Shown: piece after piece, positions 17,678 to 27,181 of the stretch | Position numbering within the stretch: position 1 is the stretch's first letter | Layout: every line of letters starts with the position of its first letter | Origin: Rothia mucilaginosa | Lineage (GTDB): Bacteria; Actinomycetota; Actinomycetes; Actinomycetales; Micrococcaceae | Length of the DNA stretch: 64,000 bases | Reading direction: 5' to 3' | NCBI RefSeq assembly: GCF_901875305.1 | Contig: NZ_CABFLY010000007.1 | Span: forward strand, 1 to 64,000 | Translations under genes and position numbers: made by a program | The notes under the pieces: generated by a model | What the model was told of the DNA's origin: nothing | What the model saw: the letters and a program-made list of their open reading frames with translations, nothing else | Databases searched by the model: none

Positions 17678-17742
17678 CGCTTAACGAAGCTTAGGTTCAG
17701 ACCCGGCAACGACTACGGGAGCCGTAGCGGGTGAACAGTACC

Positions 17743-18771
<1,029 letters not shown>

Positions 18772-19063
18772 ATGCTGACTCCTTGAATCGATGCGACCGG
18801 ACACCTACTGGACCGGTTCACCATTATGTTGGCGCGCGGGGCGCCTCCTACTCGCACTATTTTACCAAGGCATAACTAAGAAGCTCTATCTTTTTGTGGG
18901 GTTTTTTGGGGGTTGCTAGGCCGGAGATTCCGCGGAATTGCGCGGTAAAGTAGAGGTATTAATGACCTAATGCCTCGAGTGGGGTTTGGCCAGCGGTTCA
19001 ACCTCCAGCCCGACCCGCTACGGGGATAACGCACGCGATATTGCGGCACCGAAAGGGACTCTC

Positions 19064-19450
19064 ATGGGCGCGTCAAAAGCAAAAAATAGCGCGAAGCGGC
19101 GCGAGCTGAACCGCGAAAAGCGGGCGCGCCAGGCGCAGCGTCGAGCCGAGCGGGAGCATCCTAACGCCGCCGCTATTGCCCCGGTGCGCGCCCGCCTGGA
19201 CGCAGTGTTGGAACGCAAGAGCCGCCACGTGATGGGTCACGGCGATGTTGCCAAGTCCCTGGCGCTTATCGAGCGGATGCGCGCCGAGGGCGCGAAGGAC
19301 CCGCAGATTGATGAGGCGCTGGCGAAGGCAAAGCTGCCCTCGGTCGTGCAGGTGGGTCGCCGGTCGTTCCTGCATTGGCCGAGCTGGTGGTGGCTGAACC
19401 GCCGTGAGCGCGCGCTGCGCGCGAAGATTGACTGTCTGATGGAGAGGTAA
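19064..19450 (+). CDS. Small basic hypothetical protein
   Basis: 128 residues starting at ATG 19064, chosen for GAAAGGGA upstream; an earlier ATG at 18986 has no site. The first 40 residues are very rich in Arg, Lys and Ala (KRRELNREKRARQAQRRAER) and should form a charged helix. The middle is helical and the end has a Trp cluster (HWPSWWWLNRRERALRAKI). It may bind RNA or membrane. No family was recognised. Confidence 0.6.
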   Translation: MGASKAKNSAKRRELNREKRARQAQRRAEREHPNAAAIAPVRARLDAVLERKSRHVMGHGDVAKSLALIERMRAEGAKDPQIDEALAKAKLPSVVQVGRRSFLHWPSWWWLNRRERALRAKIDCLMER

Positions 19451-19754
19451 AACCCTGCGCTGAATGACCTGCTGGAGCACCCCATCGTGGGTGCTCTTGT
19501 GCTATGCGGTGAAGAGAGAATTTATTTTTTATACATAAAAATATTTGACTTATTTCATAAAACAATAAAAACCACACAATACAACATAAGCCAAATATAT
19601 ACATGAAATATTCATATGATGCATAAAAATTATTGCGTGATGCAGGATATATTTACTCGAATTACCATGCTATAGTCATTACAGCCCATAGACGTGTTTC
19701 CAACCACATTTTTACAGCACGTGCTTCAGATATAACTATCCAAGGAGGTATAGC
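19451..19754. other. AT-rich promoter region of the amino-acid permease
   Basis: About 300 bp, markedly AT-richer than its surroundings. A small hairpin (GAGCACCC/GGGTGCTC, 19475-19496) may end the upstream gene. Several AT-rich palindromic strings follow, among them GCATAAAAATTATTGC (19621-19636), which is echoed before the next gene. TATAGT (19671-19676) is a possible -10. AAGGAGG lies just before the permease ATG. Confidence 0.5.
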
Positions 19755-21374
19755 ATGAGCACCTCACCGAACAAGAACCCGCACACATCCGCAGCGGACC
19801 CGCACGTGAAGCCCCCAACAGACGACCCCTTCGCACACGAACAGGAAGGCTTTCACAAGGGGCTTGGCGCACGTCAGCTCCAGATGATTGCCATCGGTTC
19901 CGCAATCGGTACCGGCCTGTTCCTAGGCACCGGTAGCCGTCTGCAGGACGCAGGCCCCATGCTCGCCGTTATCTACGGCGTCATCGGTTTCTTCGGTTAC
20001 CTGATTCTGCGAGCCCTCGGCGAGCTGATTCTTCACCGCCCCTCCTCGGGCTCCTTCGTCTCATACACTCGCGAATTCTACGGCGAAAAAGCCGCATTCG
20101 TCTCCGGATGGCTGTACTGGCTGAACTGGGCAATGACCGCCGTTGCAGACGCCACCGCAATCGCCATCTATATCAGCTGGTTCGGTCGATACAACCAGTT
20201 CTTCGCAGACATTCCCCAGTGGCTCAGCGCATTCATTATCGTTGTCATCACTGTGGCCCTGAACCTCATCTCCGTGAAGCTCTTCGGTGAGCTGGAATTC
20301 TGGTTCGCACTCATTAAGATTCTTGCCCTGCTGTCCTTCATGGCAGTTGGTATCTGGTACCTGGTCTTCGGTGAACCCATCAACGGCATCCGCCCCGGCC
20401 TTGAACTCATCGCAGCGCACGACGGTTTCTTCCCCAACGGCGTCCTTCCTGCTCTTATCGTGGTTCAGGGTGTTGTGTTCGCCTACGCCGGTATTGAGCT
20501 GGTCGGCACCACCAGTGGTGAAACCCAGAACGTAGAGAAGGTTATCCCCCGCGCTATCAACACCGTGATCTGGCGTATCGCAATCTTCTACGTTGGTTCC
20601 GTGGTTCTGCTCTGCCTGCTCATGCCCTACACCGCATACAAGGACGCAGAGTCGCCCTTCGTGACCTTCTTCGACGCTATCGGCATTCAAGGCACCGCAC
20701 CGATTATGCAGCTGGTCGTTATTACCGCCGCTGCCTCCTCACTGAACGCTGGCCTGTACTCCACCGGCCGCATTCTCCACTCGATGGGTGTTGCCGGTTC
20801 GGCCCCGAAGTTCGCCACTAAGGTGTCCCGCTCCGGCGTTCCGGTGGCAGGTATTCTGCTGACCGGTGTGGTGGGCCTCTTCGGTGTTGTGCTGAACTTC
20901 TTCGTTCCCGAGCAAGCGTTCGAGGTCGTGCTGAACATCGCGTCGGTGGGCACCATGGCTAGCTGGGCGGCTATCGCAATGTCGCACCAGAAGTACCTGA
21001 AGCTGGTCGGTGAGGGTAAGTACAAGCGCCCCAACTACCGCGCACCCGGCGGCCGTTTCAGCGACTGGGCTGTGATGGTCTTCCTCGCTGTTGTGATGGT
21101 GCTGATGGCACTGGATTACCCGGTGGGCACCTACACTCTGGCATCTCTGCTGGTGGTTATCCCGCTGCTGATTATCGGCTGGTACACGGTTCGTGACCGC
21201 GTCAATGAGATTGCTCGCGTCCGTGAAGGCTACACCGGCGCTGTGCCTGTGATTGCTGCCCGCCCCGTGGTGGAGAAGCTCATTTCGGAGCCGCACACCC
21301 ACATCGCGCTCGACGAATTTGTCGACGATGAAGACCACGGCACCACTCATAAGGGCCACCACGACAAGCCCTAA
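19755..21374 (+). CDS. Amino-acid permease (APC superfamily, AAT family)
   Basis: 539 residues with twelve predicted helices after a polar N-terminal tail of about 35. The consensus loop GLGARQLQMIAIGSAIGTGLF is typical of AAT-family permeases such as AnsP, GabP and LysP, which import amino acids with protons. The C-terminal tail is His- and Asp-rich (EDHGTTHKGHHDKP). An ornithine cyclodeaminase gene follows 184 bp downstream, and similar AT-rich motifs precede both, so the substrate may be ornithine, arginine or another basic amino acid. That assignment is inference. Confidence 0.88.
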   Translation: MSTSPNKNPHTSAADPHVKPPTDDPFAHEQEGFHKGLGARQLQMIAIGSAIGTGLFLGTGSRLQDAGPMLAVIYGVIGFFGYLILRALGELILHRPSSGSFVSYTREFYGEKAAFVSGWLYWLNWAMTAVADATAIAIYISWFGRYNQFFADIPQWLSAFIIVVITVALNLISVKLFGELEFWFALIKILALLSFMAVGIWYLVFGEPINGIRPGLELIAAHDGFFPNGVLPALIVVQGVVFAYAGIELVGTTSGETQNVEKVIPRAINTVIWRIAIFYVGSVVLLCLLMPYTAYKDAESPFVTFFDAIGIQGTAPIMQLVVITAAASSLNAGLYSTGRILHSMGVAGSAPKFATKVSRSGVPVAGILLTGVVGLFGVVLNFFVPEQAFEVVLNIASVGTMASWAAIAMSHQKYLKLVGEGKYKRPNYRAPGGRFSDWAVMVFLAVVMVLMALDYPVGTYTLASLLVVIPLLIIGWYTVRDRVNEIARVREGYTGAVPVIAARPVVEKLISEPHTHIALDEFVDDEDHGTTHKGHHDKP

Positions 21375-21475
21375 CGCCCAACCCACTCGCGTGCACGGTG
21401 CGTAGCTCATGCGCACCGTGCACGCGCCAAAAACACAAAATACATTTTGTAAGAGTGTGTTCTGGAATATTTTTG

Positions 21476-21544
21476 GCATAATTATTGCTAACATCCGCGC
21501 TAAACACACTCACTGCCAACGCATTGTTTGCAGCATAATTATTC
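21476..21544. repeat. Repeated GCATAATTATT motif before ornithine cyclodeaminase
   Basis: GCATAATTATTGC (21476-21488) and GCATAATTATTC (21533-21544) lie 57 bp apart before the start at 21558. A related copy with a longer AT centre, GCATAAAAATTATTGC, precedes the permease gene (19621-19636). The AT-rich core with flanking GC resembles ARG-box style operators. No regulator gene is nearby. Confidence 0.4.
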
Positions 21545-21557
21545 AAAGGAGAAAATC

Positions 21558-22610
21558 ATGACTGAACGTCCTAGCGCACACGCGGTGGAATTTGTTGACG
21601 TCGCCTCGATGGCGAAGTGGATTCAGAAGGACGGCGTAGGCAACATCATTGCCGGCATGGTCGACTTCCTCGAAGAAGACTTCAAGAAGTGGCAGAGCTT
21701 CGACAAGATTCCGCGCGTCGCCTCCCACACCCCCTTCGGTGTGATTGAGCTGATGCCCACCTCCGATAACATCACCTACTCCTTCAAGTACGTGAACGGC
21801 CACCCGTCGAACCCGGCACGCGGCTTCCAGACCGTGACCGCGTTCGGTCTGCTCGCTGACGTGGACAACGGCTACCCCGTGTTCCTGGCTGAGATGACCC
21901 TGCTGACCGCGCTGCGTACCGCAGGCGTGTCCGCCATGGTTGCTAAGCACCTGGCACGCAAGGATTCGAAGAAGATGGCGATGATCGGTACCGGCTCGCA
22001 GTCTGAGTTCCAGGCGCTGGGTATGCGCGCTGTGCTCGGCATTGAGGACCTGTCCGTCTACGACGTTGATCCGCACGCGATGGAGAAGTTCCGCCGTAAC
22101 CTGGAGCCGCTGGGCTTCCGCATCCACCTGGCTAAGGACGTGGACGAGGCTGTTGAGGGTGCCGATATTATTACCACCTGCACCGCCGATAAGCAGCAGG
22201 CGAAGGTTCTGCTGGACCGCCAGGTGAAGCCCGGCGTGCACCTGAACGCTATTGGTGGCGACTGCCCCGGCAAGACTGAGCTGGAAAGCGAAATTCTGGA
22301 CCGCTCCACCGTGTTTGTTGAGTTCCCGCCGCAGACCCGCATTGAGGGCGAGATTCAGCAGAAGGACCCGGACTTCCCGGTGGTGGAGTTCTGGAAGGTT
22401 CTGACCGGTGAGGAGCCGGGCCGCATGTCGGATGAGCAGATTACCCTGTTCGACTCGGTGGGCTTCGCGATTTCTGACTTCTCGGGTCTGCGTTATGCCC
22501 GTGCGGCTACGCAGGACACCGACCTGCAGCAGTTCATTGACCTGGTTGCTAGCCCGGATGATCCGAAGGATCTGTACTCGCTGGTGAACGTTAACGTTCC
22601 GGTGGGCTAA
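21558..22610 (+). CDS. ocd: Ornithine cyclodeaminase / mu-crystallin family
   Basis: 350 residues from ATG 21558, with AAAGGAG upstream; the earlier in-frame ATG at 21528 has none. The NAD-binding motif is MAMIGTGSQSEFQA (about 144-157). Upstream are the substrate-binding residues of the family (ITYSFKYVNGHPSNP, about 74-88). Members convert ornithine to proline and ammonia or reduce related cyclic imines. EFxPQTR-like and DxVG elements near 257 and 305 fit the ornithine branch, supported by the neighbouring amino-acid permease. Confidence 0.88.
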   Translation: MTERPSAHAVEFVDVASMAKWIQKDGVGNIIAGMVDFLEEDFKKWQSFDKIPRVASHTPFGVIELMPTSDNITYSFKYVNGHPSNPARGFQTVTAFGLLADVDNGYPVFLAEMTLLTALRTAGVSAMVAKHLARKDSKKMAMIGTGSQSEFQALGMRAVLGIEDLSVYDVDPHAMEKFRRNLEPLGFRIHLAKDVDEAVEGADIITTCTADKQQAKVLLDRQVKPGVHLNAIGGDCPGKTELESEILDRSTVFVEFPPQTRIEGEIQQKDPDFPVVEFWKVLTGEEPGRMSDEQITLFDSVGFAISDFSGLRYARAATQDTDLQQFIDLVASPDDPKDLYSLVNVNVPVG

Positions 22611-22703
22611 AAGGGCTAAATAGCCTGACGCTGAGTGGCCTTGAGCTGGCGGGCCTGTAAGGTGCGCCGGCGTAGGCTGCGAGGTTGAGAGTAAATAGTG
22701 AGG

Positions 22704-22729
22704 GCCGGGGAGTGGTGACACTCCCCGGC
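22704..22729 (+). terminator. Intrinsic terminator after ornithine cyclodeaminase
   Basis: A perfect 11-base GC stem (GCCGGGGAGTG / CACTCCCCGGC) with a 4-base loop, followed by TCCTTCTTTTAGGTAATTTT. Confidence 0.85.
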
Positions 22730-22801
22730 TCCTTCTTTTAGGTAATTTTCTTGTGGGCATTCTGCGGCTGGTTCGCCCGTTCTGCCCTTCAGCGGGTGTG
22801 G

Positions 22802-23614
22802 CTACTGATGGGTGGCGATAATTTCACGCGCCCTCGCCACATGCTTTTCTTTCTCTTCTTTCAGCTGGTTGAGCTTCGCCTGATTCTTCTCAATCAGCGG
22901 ACCCTGATAGGAGGCCTCAATATCACCCAGACGCTGAGCCATACCCACTTTCTGGTTACATTCAGCTTCGATGGTTGCGAGGCGAATTTCCTCCGGCTTA
23001 GATTCTTCGTTATCTTGGGAGGAAGCCATGAGATGTGCGCTTTCTTCGGACATCCAGTCACCTTCTCCTTCTCTGGGGGTTAGCCCACGTTCACGCAGGC
23101 AGGTCCACCATTCTGAGCGAATATTTTTCCACTCATCGGTTTGGGAGGCGTAGGTGTATGCCTGTGAGTTTAGCTCTCCTACAAACCGGTATTCTTTTTC
23201 GTCCAGTTCGACGTCAGAGAATACGGTTTTCACCTCTTCTTGGCACCGAGTGTTGATGTCGTCCACTGCTGAATCGTCTGAGCCTCGGGATTCCTTCTGG
23301 GAGTACCCGTACTTTTTGGCGTACTCAACGTTCCAGTTGCCGTATAGGCCTCCCGGTTGCGGGGTGTCTATTGAGGGTACGGCGTAGGACTGCCCGTGGT
23401 GCGCATAGCACTCGGACATGAGCGTGTGCCACGCCGTGCTCACCGTACGGAGTGTTAGTTCATCCAAGGCGTACTCGTCCAGTGGAAGGTGTACGTAGTT
23501 CTTTGAATAATCAAGAACAGCTTTTCGTGAGGTGTCCCGCTCGGCACTGTTGGAGCAGGATACGCACGCCCCCAGCAGGCAGAATACTGCTACCGCAGAG
23601 AGAGCCTTACGCAT
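22802..23614 (-). CDS. Lipoprotein, paralogous family member (tandem copy 3)
   Basis: 270 residues from ATG 23614, chosen because GGAGGAGG lies immediately upstream; an ATG at 23632 would bury that site. The lipobox LGAC gives the lipidated cysteine near 17. Family features are LPLDEY near 45, YGNWNVEYAKKYGY near 95, WWTCLRERGLTPREG near 170 and the C-terminal helix (EEIRLATIEAECNQKVGMAQ, then ASYQGPLIEKNQAKLNQL). The four family cysteines are present (SECY, TRCQ, WWTC, AECN) and could form two disulfides outside the cell. The last 180 bp of DNA are nearly identical to the copy at 24612. Function unknown. Confidence 0.82.
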   Translation of the reverse strand: MRKALSAVAVFCLLGACVSCSNSAERDTSRKAVLDYSKNYVHLPLDEYALDELTLRTVSTAWHTLMSECYAHHGQSYAVPSIDTPQPGGLYGNWNVEYAKKYGYSQKESRGSDDSAVDDINTRCQEEVKTVFSDVELDEKEYRFVGELNSQAYTYASQTDEWKNIRSEWWTCLRERGLTPREGEGDWMSEESAHLMASSQDNEESKPEEIRLATIEAECNQKVGMAQRLGDIEASYQGPLIEKNQAKLNQLKEEKEKHVARAREIIATHQ

Positions 23615-23702
23615 AGACTTTTCCTCCTCCATACCTCGTTGTAGCGTTCAAACGGAGTTACCCCAATTATCCCAAGGTCTGCTATCTGCTTGTCGCTGAT
23701 GC

Positions 23703-24509
23703 CTACTGGCGGGTTGCGATAATTTCGCGCGCCTTAGCTATCTTCGCGTCACGATCGGCCTTCAATTCATTCAGCAACGCCTGATTCTTCTCAATCAAAG
23801 GACCCTGATAGGACGCCTCAATATCACCCAAACGCTGAGCCAGCCTCACCTTCTCGCTACATTGAGCTTCAATGGTTGCCAGGCGGATAACCTCCTCCAA
23901 CACTTTGGGATCATCAGCATTCAGATTGGCCGTTTCTTTGCTCGACCATTCACCGTCCCCGGTGCGAGGCGTCAACCCTTTCTCACGCTGGCAGTCCCAC
24001 CAATCTGAGCGGGCTTTCTTCCATTCAGGGTCACCCTGCGCGCGTTGGTACGCTTCGCCACTGATACGACCGACGGGGCGGTACTTTTCCTCATCAAACT
24101 TGAGCGCATTCAGTTCTTCCCGATGCTCTTCGCGGCAGCTGGCCTTGACGTCTTCAGGGATGCTCTCATAAATCCTATACTGCTCTTCTCTGACTTTGCT
24201 GGACGTAAAATGATTCGCCGCATGCTTCACATTCCAGGAGCCGTACTGGGAGGCGTCGCCAGAAACCCAGCCGTTTTCTAGAATTTCAAAATCGTAGCCT
24301 TTTTTCGCATAGCACTCTTTAAGAATCAACAATGACGCCCTAACCGTTATATCTTCGGCCTGGTCACTCCTGTCGTATTCGTCGAGCGGAAGAGTAATAT
24401 AGTTATTTTCAAAATCCAGCTGGGCTTTGAGGCTAGTATCTTTAGGCGCAGCGGCACAGGAACTTAAAGCTAAAGCAAAGCAGGCGAGTAGGGTAGCAGA
24501 TTTCTTCAT
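23703..24509 (-). CDS. Lipoprotein, paralogous family member (tandem copy 2)
   Basis: 268 residues. Lipobox LSSC (Cys18) after a short signal. It shares LPLDEYDR, YGSWNVKHA, WWDCQREKGLTPRTG and the C-terminal tail (EVIRLATIEAQCSEKVRLAQ, then ASYQGPLIEKNQALLNEL) with its neighbours. Its WNV segment reads KHAANHF instead of EYAKKYG, so the middle has diverged. All four family cysteines are kept (KECY, ASCR, WWDC, AQCS). AAAGGAG lies ten bases before the ATG. The 88-bp gap to the next copy has no obvious terminator, so the tandem genes may be partly co-transcribed. Confidence 0.82.
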   Translation of the reverse strand: MKKSATLLACFALALSSCAAAPKDTSLKAQLDFENNYITLPLDEYDRSDQAEDITVRASLLILKECYAKKGYDFEILENGWVSGDASQYGSWNVKHAANHFTSSKVREEQYRIYESIPEDVKASCREEHREELNALKFDEEKYRPVGRISGEAYQRAQGDPEWKKARSDWWDCQREKGLTPRTGDGEWSSKETANLNADDPKVLEEVIRLATIEAQCSEKVRLAQRLGDIEASYQGPLIEKNQALLNELKADRDAKIAKAREIIATRQ

Positions 24510-24540
24510 TGTTACCGACTCCTTTCAATCGGGAAAGTCA

Positions 24541-24569
24541 GGAGGAGCCCACAAACATTGGGCTCCTCC
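24541..24569. terminator. Hairpin between tandem lipoprotein genes
   Basis: 11-base arms GGAGGAGCCCA and TGGGCTCCTCC (24541-24551, 24559-24569) around a 7-base loop. It lies downstream of the copy-1 stop codon and just before copy 2. No clear U run follows on the minus strand, so it could be an attenuator as well as a terminator. Confidence 0.55.
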
Positions 24570-24611
24570 ATCACAATTATTAGTTGTACTGTTCAGTTCA
24601 AACAGAATGTG

Positions 24612-25439
24612 TTATTGACTAGTGGCGATAATTTCACGCGCCTTCGCCACATGCTTTTCTTTCTCTTCTTTCAATTGGTTGAGCTGCGCCTGATTCTTCT
24701 CAATGAGAGGCCCCTGATAGGACGCCTCAATATCACCCAGACGCTGAGCCATACCCACCTTCTGGTTACATTCCGCTTCAACCGTTGCGAGGCGAATCGC
24801 TTCTTGAGTTTTTTCCTCCTCACTCTTAGAACTTACGTCAATATTGAACGCCTCTTGACTAGTCCACTCATGGTCACCCTTGCGTGGTGTTAGCCCATTG
24901 CTCTCTAAGCAGCTCCACCATTCAGAGCGAACTTTATTCCATTCCGGATTACTTTTCGCACTCGCGTAGGCTTCCTGTCTAAGCCGGTAAGCGAAAGAGT
25001 CATTATCATTCTCGTATTCAATTTCTTTCAGCTGATTGGCATTTTCTTTACGACATTGCTGCCTAATATCTGCCGGTATTTTCTCTGCCGTCTGCGCACC
25101 CTCTCGAGCCTTTTCTTCATTGAAATATCCATACTTCTTGGCATATTCAACATTCCAGGCACCATATATATTGCTGTTCTGATCACCAGAGAACGCAGGG
25201 ACAGCATCAGAGTATCCCTTAGCTACGTAACATATTTGCAGGATACGGGCGGTCGCCTCACTAATTACAGCCCTTGACGCATCGTCATAGTCATACTCAT
25301 CCAGGGGAAGAGTAATCAAATTATTCGGGTAATCGAGCTTGGCTTTATATTCAGAACTTGAGGCACCTCCCTGAGCACATGAAGATAGCAAAAGCGCGCC
25401 TGCTAGGGCAGTGATTGTGAATGCACTACTTTTATGCAA
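24612..25439 (-). CDS. Lipoprotein, paralogous family member (tandem copy 1)
   Basis: 275 residues if it starts at TTG 25439, which sits eight bases after AAAGGAGG; the in-frame GTG at 25445 is too close to that site. The lipobox LSSC marks the lipidated cysteine near 21. Family motifs are LPLDEYDYDD, YGAWNVEYAKKYGY, WWSCLESNGLTPRKG and the C-terminal tail (EAIRLATVEAECNQKVGMAQ). Four conserved cysteines are present (QICY, QQCR, WWSC, AECN). The middle contains an acidic, Asn/Glu-rich helix. It is the first gene of the three-gene tandem array on the minus strand. Confidence 0.82.
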   Translation of the reverse strand: MHKSSAFTITALAGALLLSSCAQGGASSSEYKAKLDYPNNLITLPLDEYDYDDASRAVISEATARILQICYVAKGYSDAVPAFSGDQNSNIYGAWNVEYAKKYGYFNEEKAREGAQTAEKIPADIRQQCRKENANQLKEIEYENDNDSFAYRLRQEAYASAKSNPEWNKVRSEWWSCLESNGLTPRKGDHEWTSQEAFNIDVSSKSEEEKTQEAIRLATVEAECNQKVGMAQRLGDIEASYQGPLIEKNQAQLNQLKEEKEKHVAKAREIIATSQ

Positions 25440-25512
25440 GATCACACCCTCCTTTCAGAGTGGACGAGAAACTTAAAGCTGGAAAGCATCTTGTCTCTCT
25501 AGCACCATTCAC

Positions 25513-25863
25513 TTAGCAATACACATACATAACGGAGCTAATTCGGTCATCCCAGGTCTCACCCCAATGGAGACCCGCATGGCTTAGACCGCGAAGATAG
25601 TTGAGGTCGGAAGAAGACTCAAACCTGCGACCCGCATAGTAGCTGTCTTCGCAATAGCGCCACCGGCACCCATCAGAATGCAATGAAGATGCACGGTCAC
25701 TCATCCATCCCAGATGAGGGTTAGTCCAGGTGTACATGCGGGACCCAAGGAAATTTGCGTCCGAATAGAAAGTAACACCCGCATGTGCCGGAGGTGCTAC
25801 CGCCCCGAAAGTCACCGCAGCCACACAGGCCGCAACAGCAAGAGACTTATTAAAGATCCTCAT
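25513..25863 (-). CDS. Secreted beta/gamma-crystallin or I36-inhibitor-like protein
   Basis: 116 residues with a Sec signal peptide (MRIFNKSLAVAACVA..., cleavage likely at AHA after 28). The mature part (FYSDANFLGSRMYTW, then DSYYAGRRFESSSDLNYL, then WDDRISSVMYVYC) has the Tyr/Trp/Gly spacing of a single crystallin-like double Greek key, the fold of the Streptomyces metalloproteinase inhibitor and peptidase-inhibitor family I36. Three cysteines lie in the mature protein. It could inhibit a protease or bind calcium or the wall. AAAGGAG lies before the ATG. It follows an AT-rich upstream region with direct repeats. Confidence 0.68.
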   Translation of the reverse strand: MRIFNKSLAVAACVAAVTFGAVAPPAHAGVTFYSDANFLGSRMYTWTNPHLGWMSDRASSLHSDGCRWRYCEDSYYAGRRFESSSDLNYLRGLSHAGLHWGETWDDRISSVMYVYC

Positions 25864-26311
25864 CAGAATCTCCTTTCAAAAGAATGACGCCGCGGTCATT
25901 CATATCCACAACCCGCAATCATTAGCGAGCCGAAGTCAGGAAATCTCGCATGCCCCAAACTGAAATTGAGAGTGCGATTCTCATATTCCCTGTGACTTGA
26001 ATTAACACTAACACACCTAGGCAATTTATTTAGTGACTTGAATCACTTATGTGATAATATGTGATTTACCCGCTTTAGATATATTCAAATATTATTTACT
26101 ACATTTATAAGACAAAAAATCCAGATAACATCACACAATCCCACCACAAACAACGCATCAAACCCCGTGGGTACCCACATTCATGTGAAAAACTCAACAC
26201 CCCACCCAAACAAAAAATCACCCAATACCCCAATAAAAACCCCCAACAAAAAGGTTCCGACGCGCACACAACGCATCGGAACCTTTAAACACCCAACAAA
26301 CAGTCGCCAGG
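25864..26311. other. AT-rich intergenic region with direct repeats
   Basis: About 450 bp, AT-rich and without a gene. GTGACTTGAAT occurs twice (25992-26002 and 26033-26043), 41 bp apart, about four helical turns. AATCAC/GTGATT half-sites follow at 26041-26066. GTGGGTACCCAC (26167-26178) is a perfect 12-bp palindrome. The stretch to 26300 is A/C-rich and ends in the methyltransferase terminator. Confidence 0.5.
26250..26286 (-). terminator. Terminator of the methyltransferase gene
   Basis: 15-base arms (AAAGGTTCCGACGCG with CGCATCGGAACCTTT), one wobble, followed on the minus strand by TTTGTTGGGGG. Confidence 0.75.
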
Positions 26312-27013
26312 CTACGACGGAATCTGGCCAAACACATGGCGGCGAACCCACGCATGCATCGCAATACCCGCAGCCGTCGCCGCATTCATCGAACGCGTCG
26401 ACCCAAACTGCTCAATCGACAGAGTATCCCTAGCCGCCGCATACAACTCCTCCGACAGGCCCGGGCCCTCCTGACCAAAAACCAGCACACACTTCTTCGG
26501 CAGATCATACGTCTCCAGCGGCACCGAATCCGGAAAAATATCAATACCAATAATCTCCAGACCCTCAGCCTGCGCCCACGCCACAAAATCCTCAATCGTC
26601 GGATGATGACGCACATGCTGATAACGATCCGTCACCATCGCACCACGACGATTCCAACGGCGACGCCCAATAATATGGACCTCCTTCGCCAACATCGCAT
26701 TCGCAGTACGCACCACCGTGCCAATATTCAAATCATGCTGCCAATTCTCAATCGCCACATGAAAATCATGGCGGCGCGTATCCAGGTCAGCAATAATCGC
26801 GTCCATCGACCAGTAACGGTACTTATCCACCACGTTACGGCGGTCGCCCTCACGCAGCAGCTCCTCATCCCAATGGTCACCCTCAGGCCACGGGCCCTCC
26901 CACGGGCCCACACCCACCTCAAAACGGGCAGTACCCTGCTCAGTACCCTCAACAGCCTCAGCCTCAGCCGCCTCCGCAGGCACAGCCTCAGCCGCCTCAC
27001 GATTCTCAACCAT
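26312..27013 (-). CDS. TrmH/SpoU-family RNA 2'-O-methyltransferase
   Basis: 233 residues from ATG 27013, which has GAAGG eight bases upstream; an in-frame GTG at 27058 lacks a site. After an Ala/Glu-rich N-terminal tail, the SPOUT knot methyltransferase domain shows motif 1 (NWQHDLNIGTVVRTAN), motif 2 (VLVFGQEGPGLSEEL) and motif 3 (LSIEQFGSTRSMNAATAAGI). Such enzymes methylate ribose 2'-OH in tRNA or rRNA using S-adenosylmethionine. The exact nucleotide cannot be told from the sequence. The pyrE gene lies upstream, separated by a terminator. Confidence 0.9.
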   Translation of the reverse strand: MVENREAAEAVPAEAAEAEAVEGTEQGTARFEVGVGPWEGPWPEGDHWDEELLREGDRRNVVDKYRYWSMDAIIADLDTRRHDFHVAIENWQHDLNIGTVVRTANAMLAKEVHIIGRRRWNRRGAMVTDRYQHVRHHPTIEDFVAWAQAEGLEIIGIDIFPDSVPLETYDLPKKCVLVFGQEGPGLSEELYAAARDTLSIEQFGSTRSMNAATAAGIAMHAWVRRHVFGQIPS

Positions 27014-27077
27014 CACAACCACCTTCACGCCAACAACCAGCGCCACTCCGGCGCCCACAGAGCCATCTTACAGACAA

Positions 27078-27122
27078 AAACCCGCGCCACCAGCCACACA
27101 CAGTAGCCAGCGGCACGGGTTT
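27078..27122 (-). terminator. Terminator of pyrE
   Basis: 17-base arms (27078-27094 and 27106-27122), pairing through with three wobbles, followed on the minus strand by TTTTTGTCTG. It lies 60 bp past the pyrE stop codon. Confidence 0.65.
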
Positions 27123-27181
27123 ACCCGCCGCAACGGGAACGTCTTAAAAATTCACGAGGTCCTAGTCCAAACCAGTAGAGA

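Noticed and set aside
26336-27106. A 256-codon plus-strand frame opposite the methyltransferase gene
   Set aside because: Arg/His/Thr-rich shadow; the minus strand carries all SPOUT motifs.
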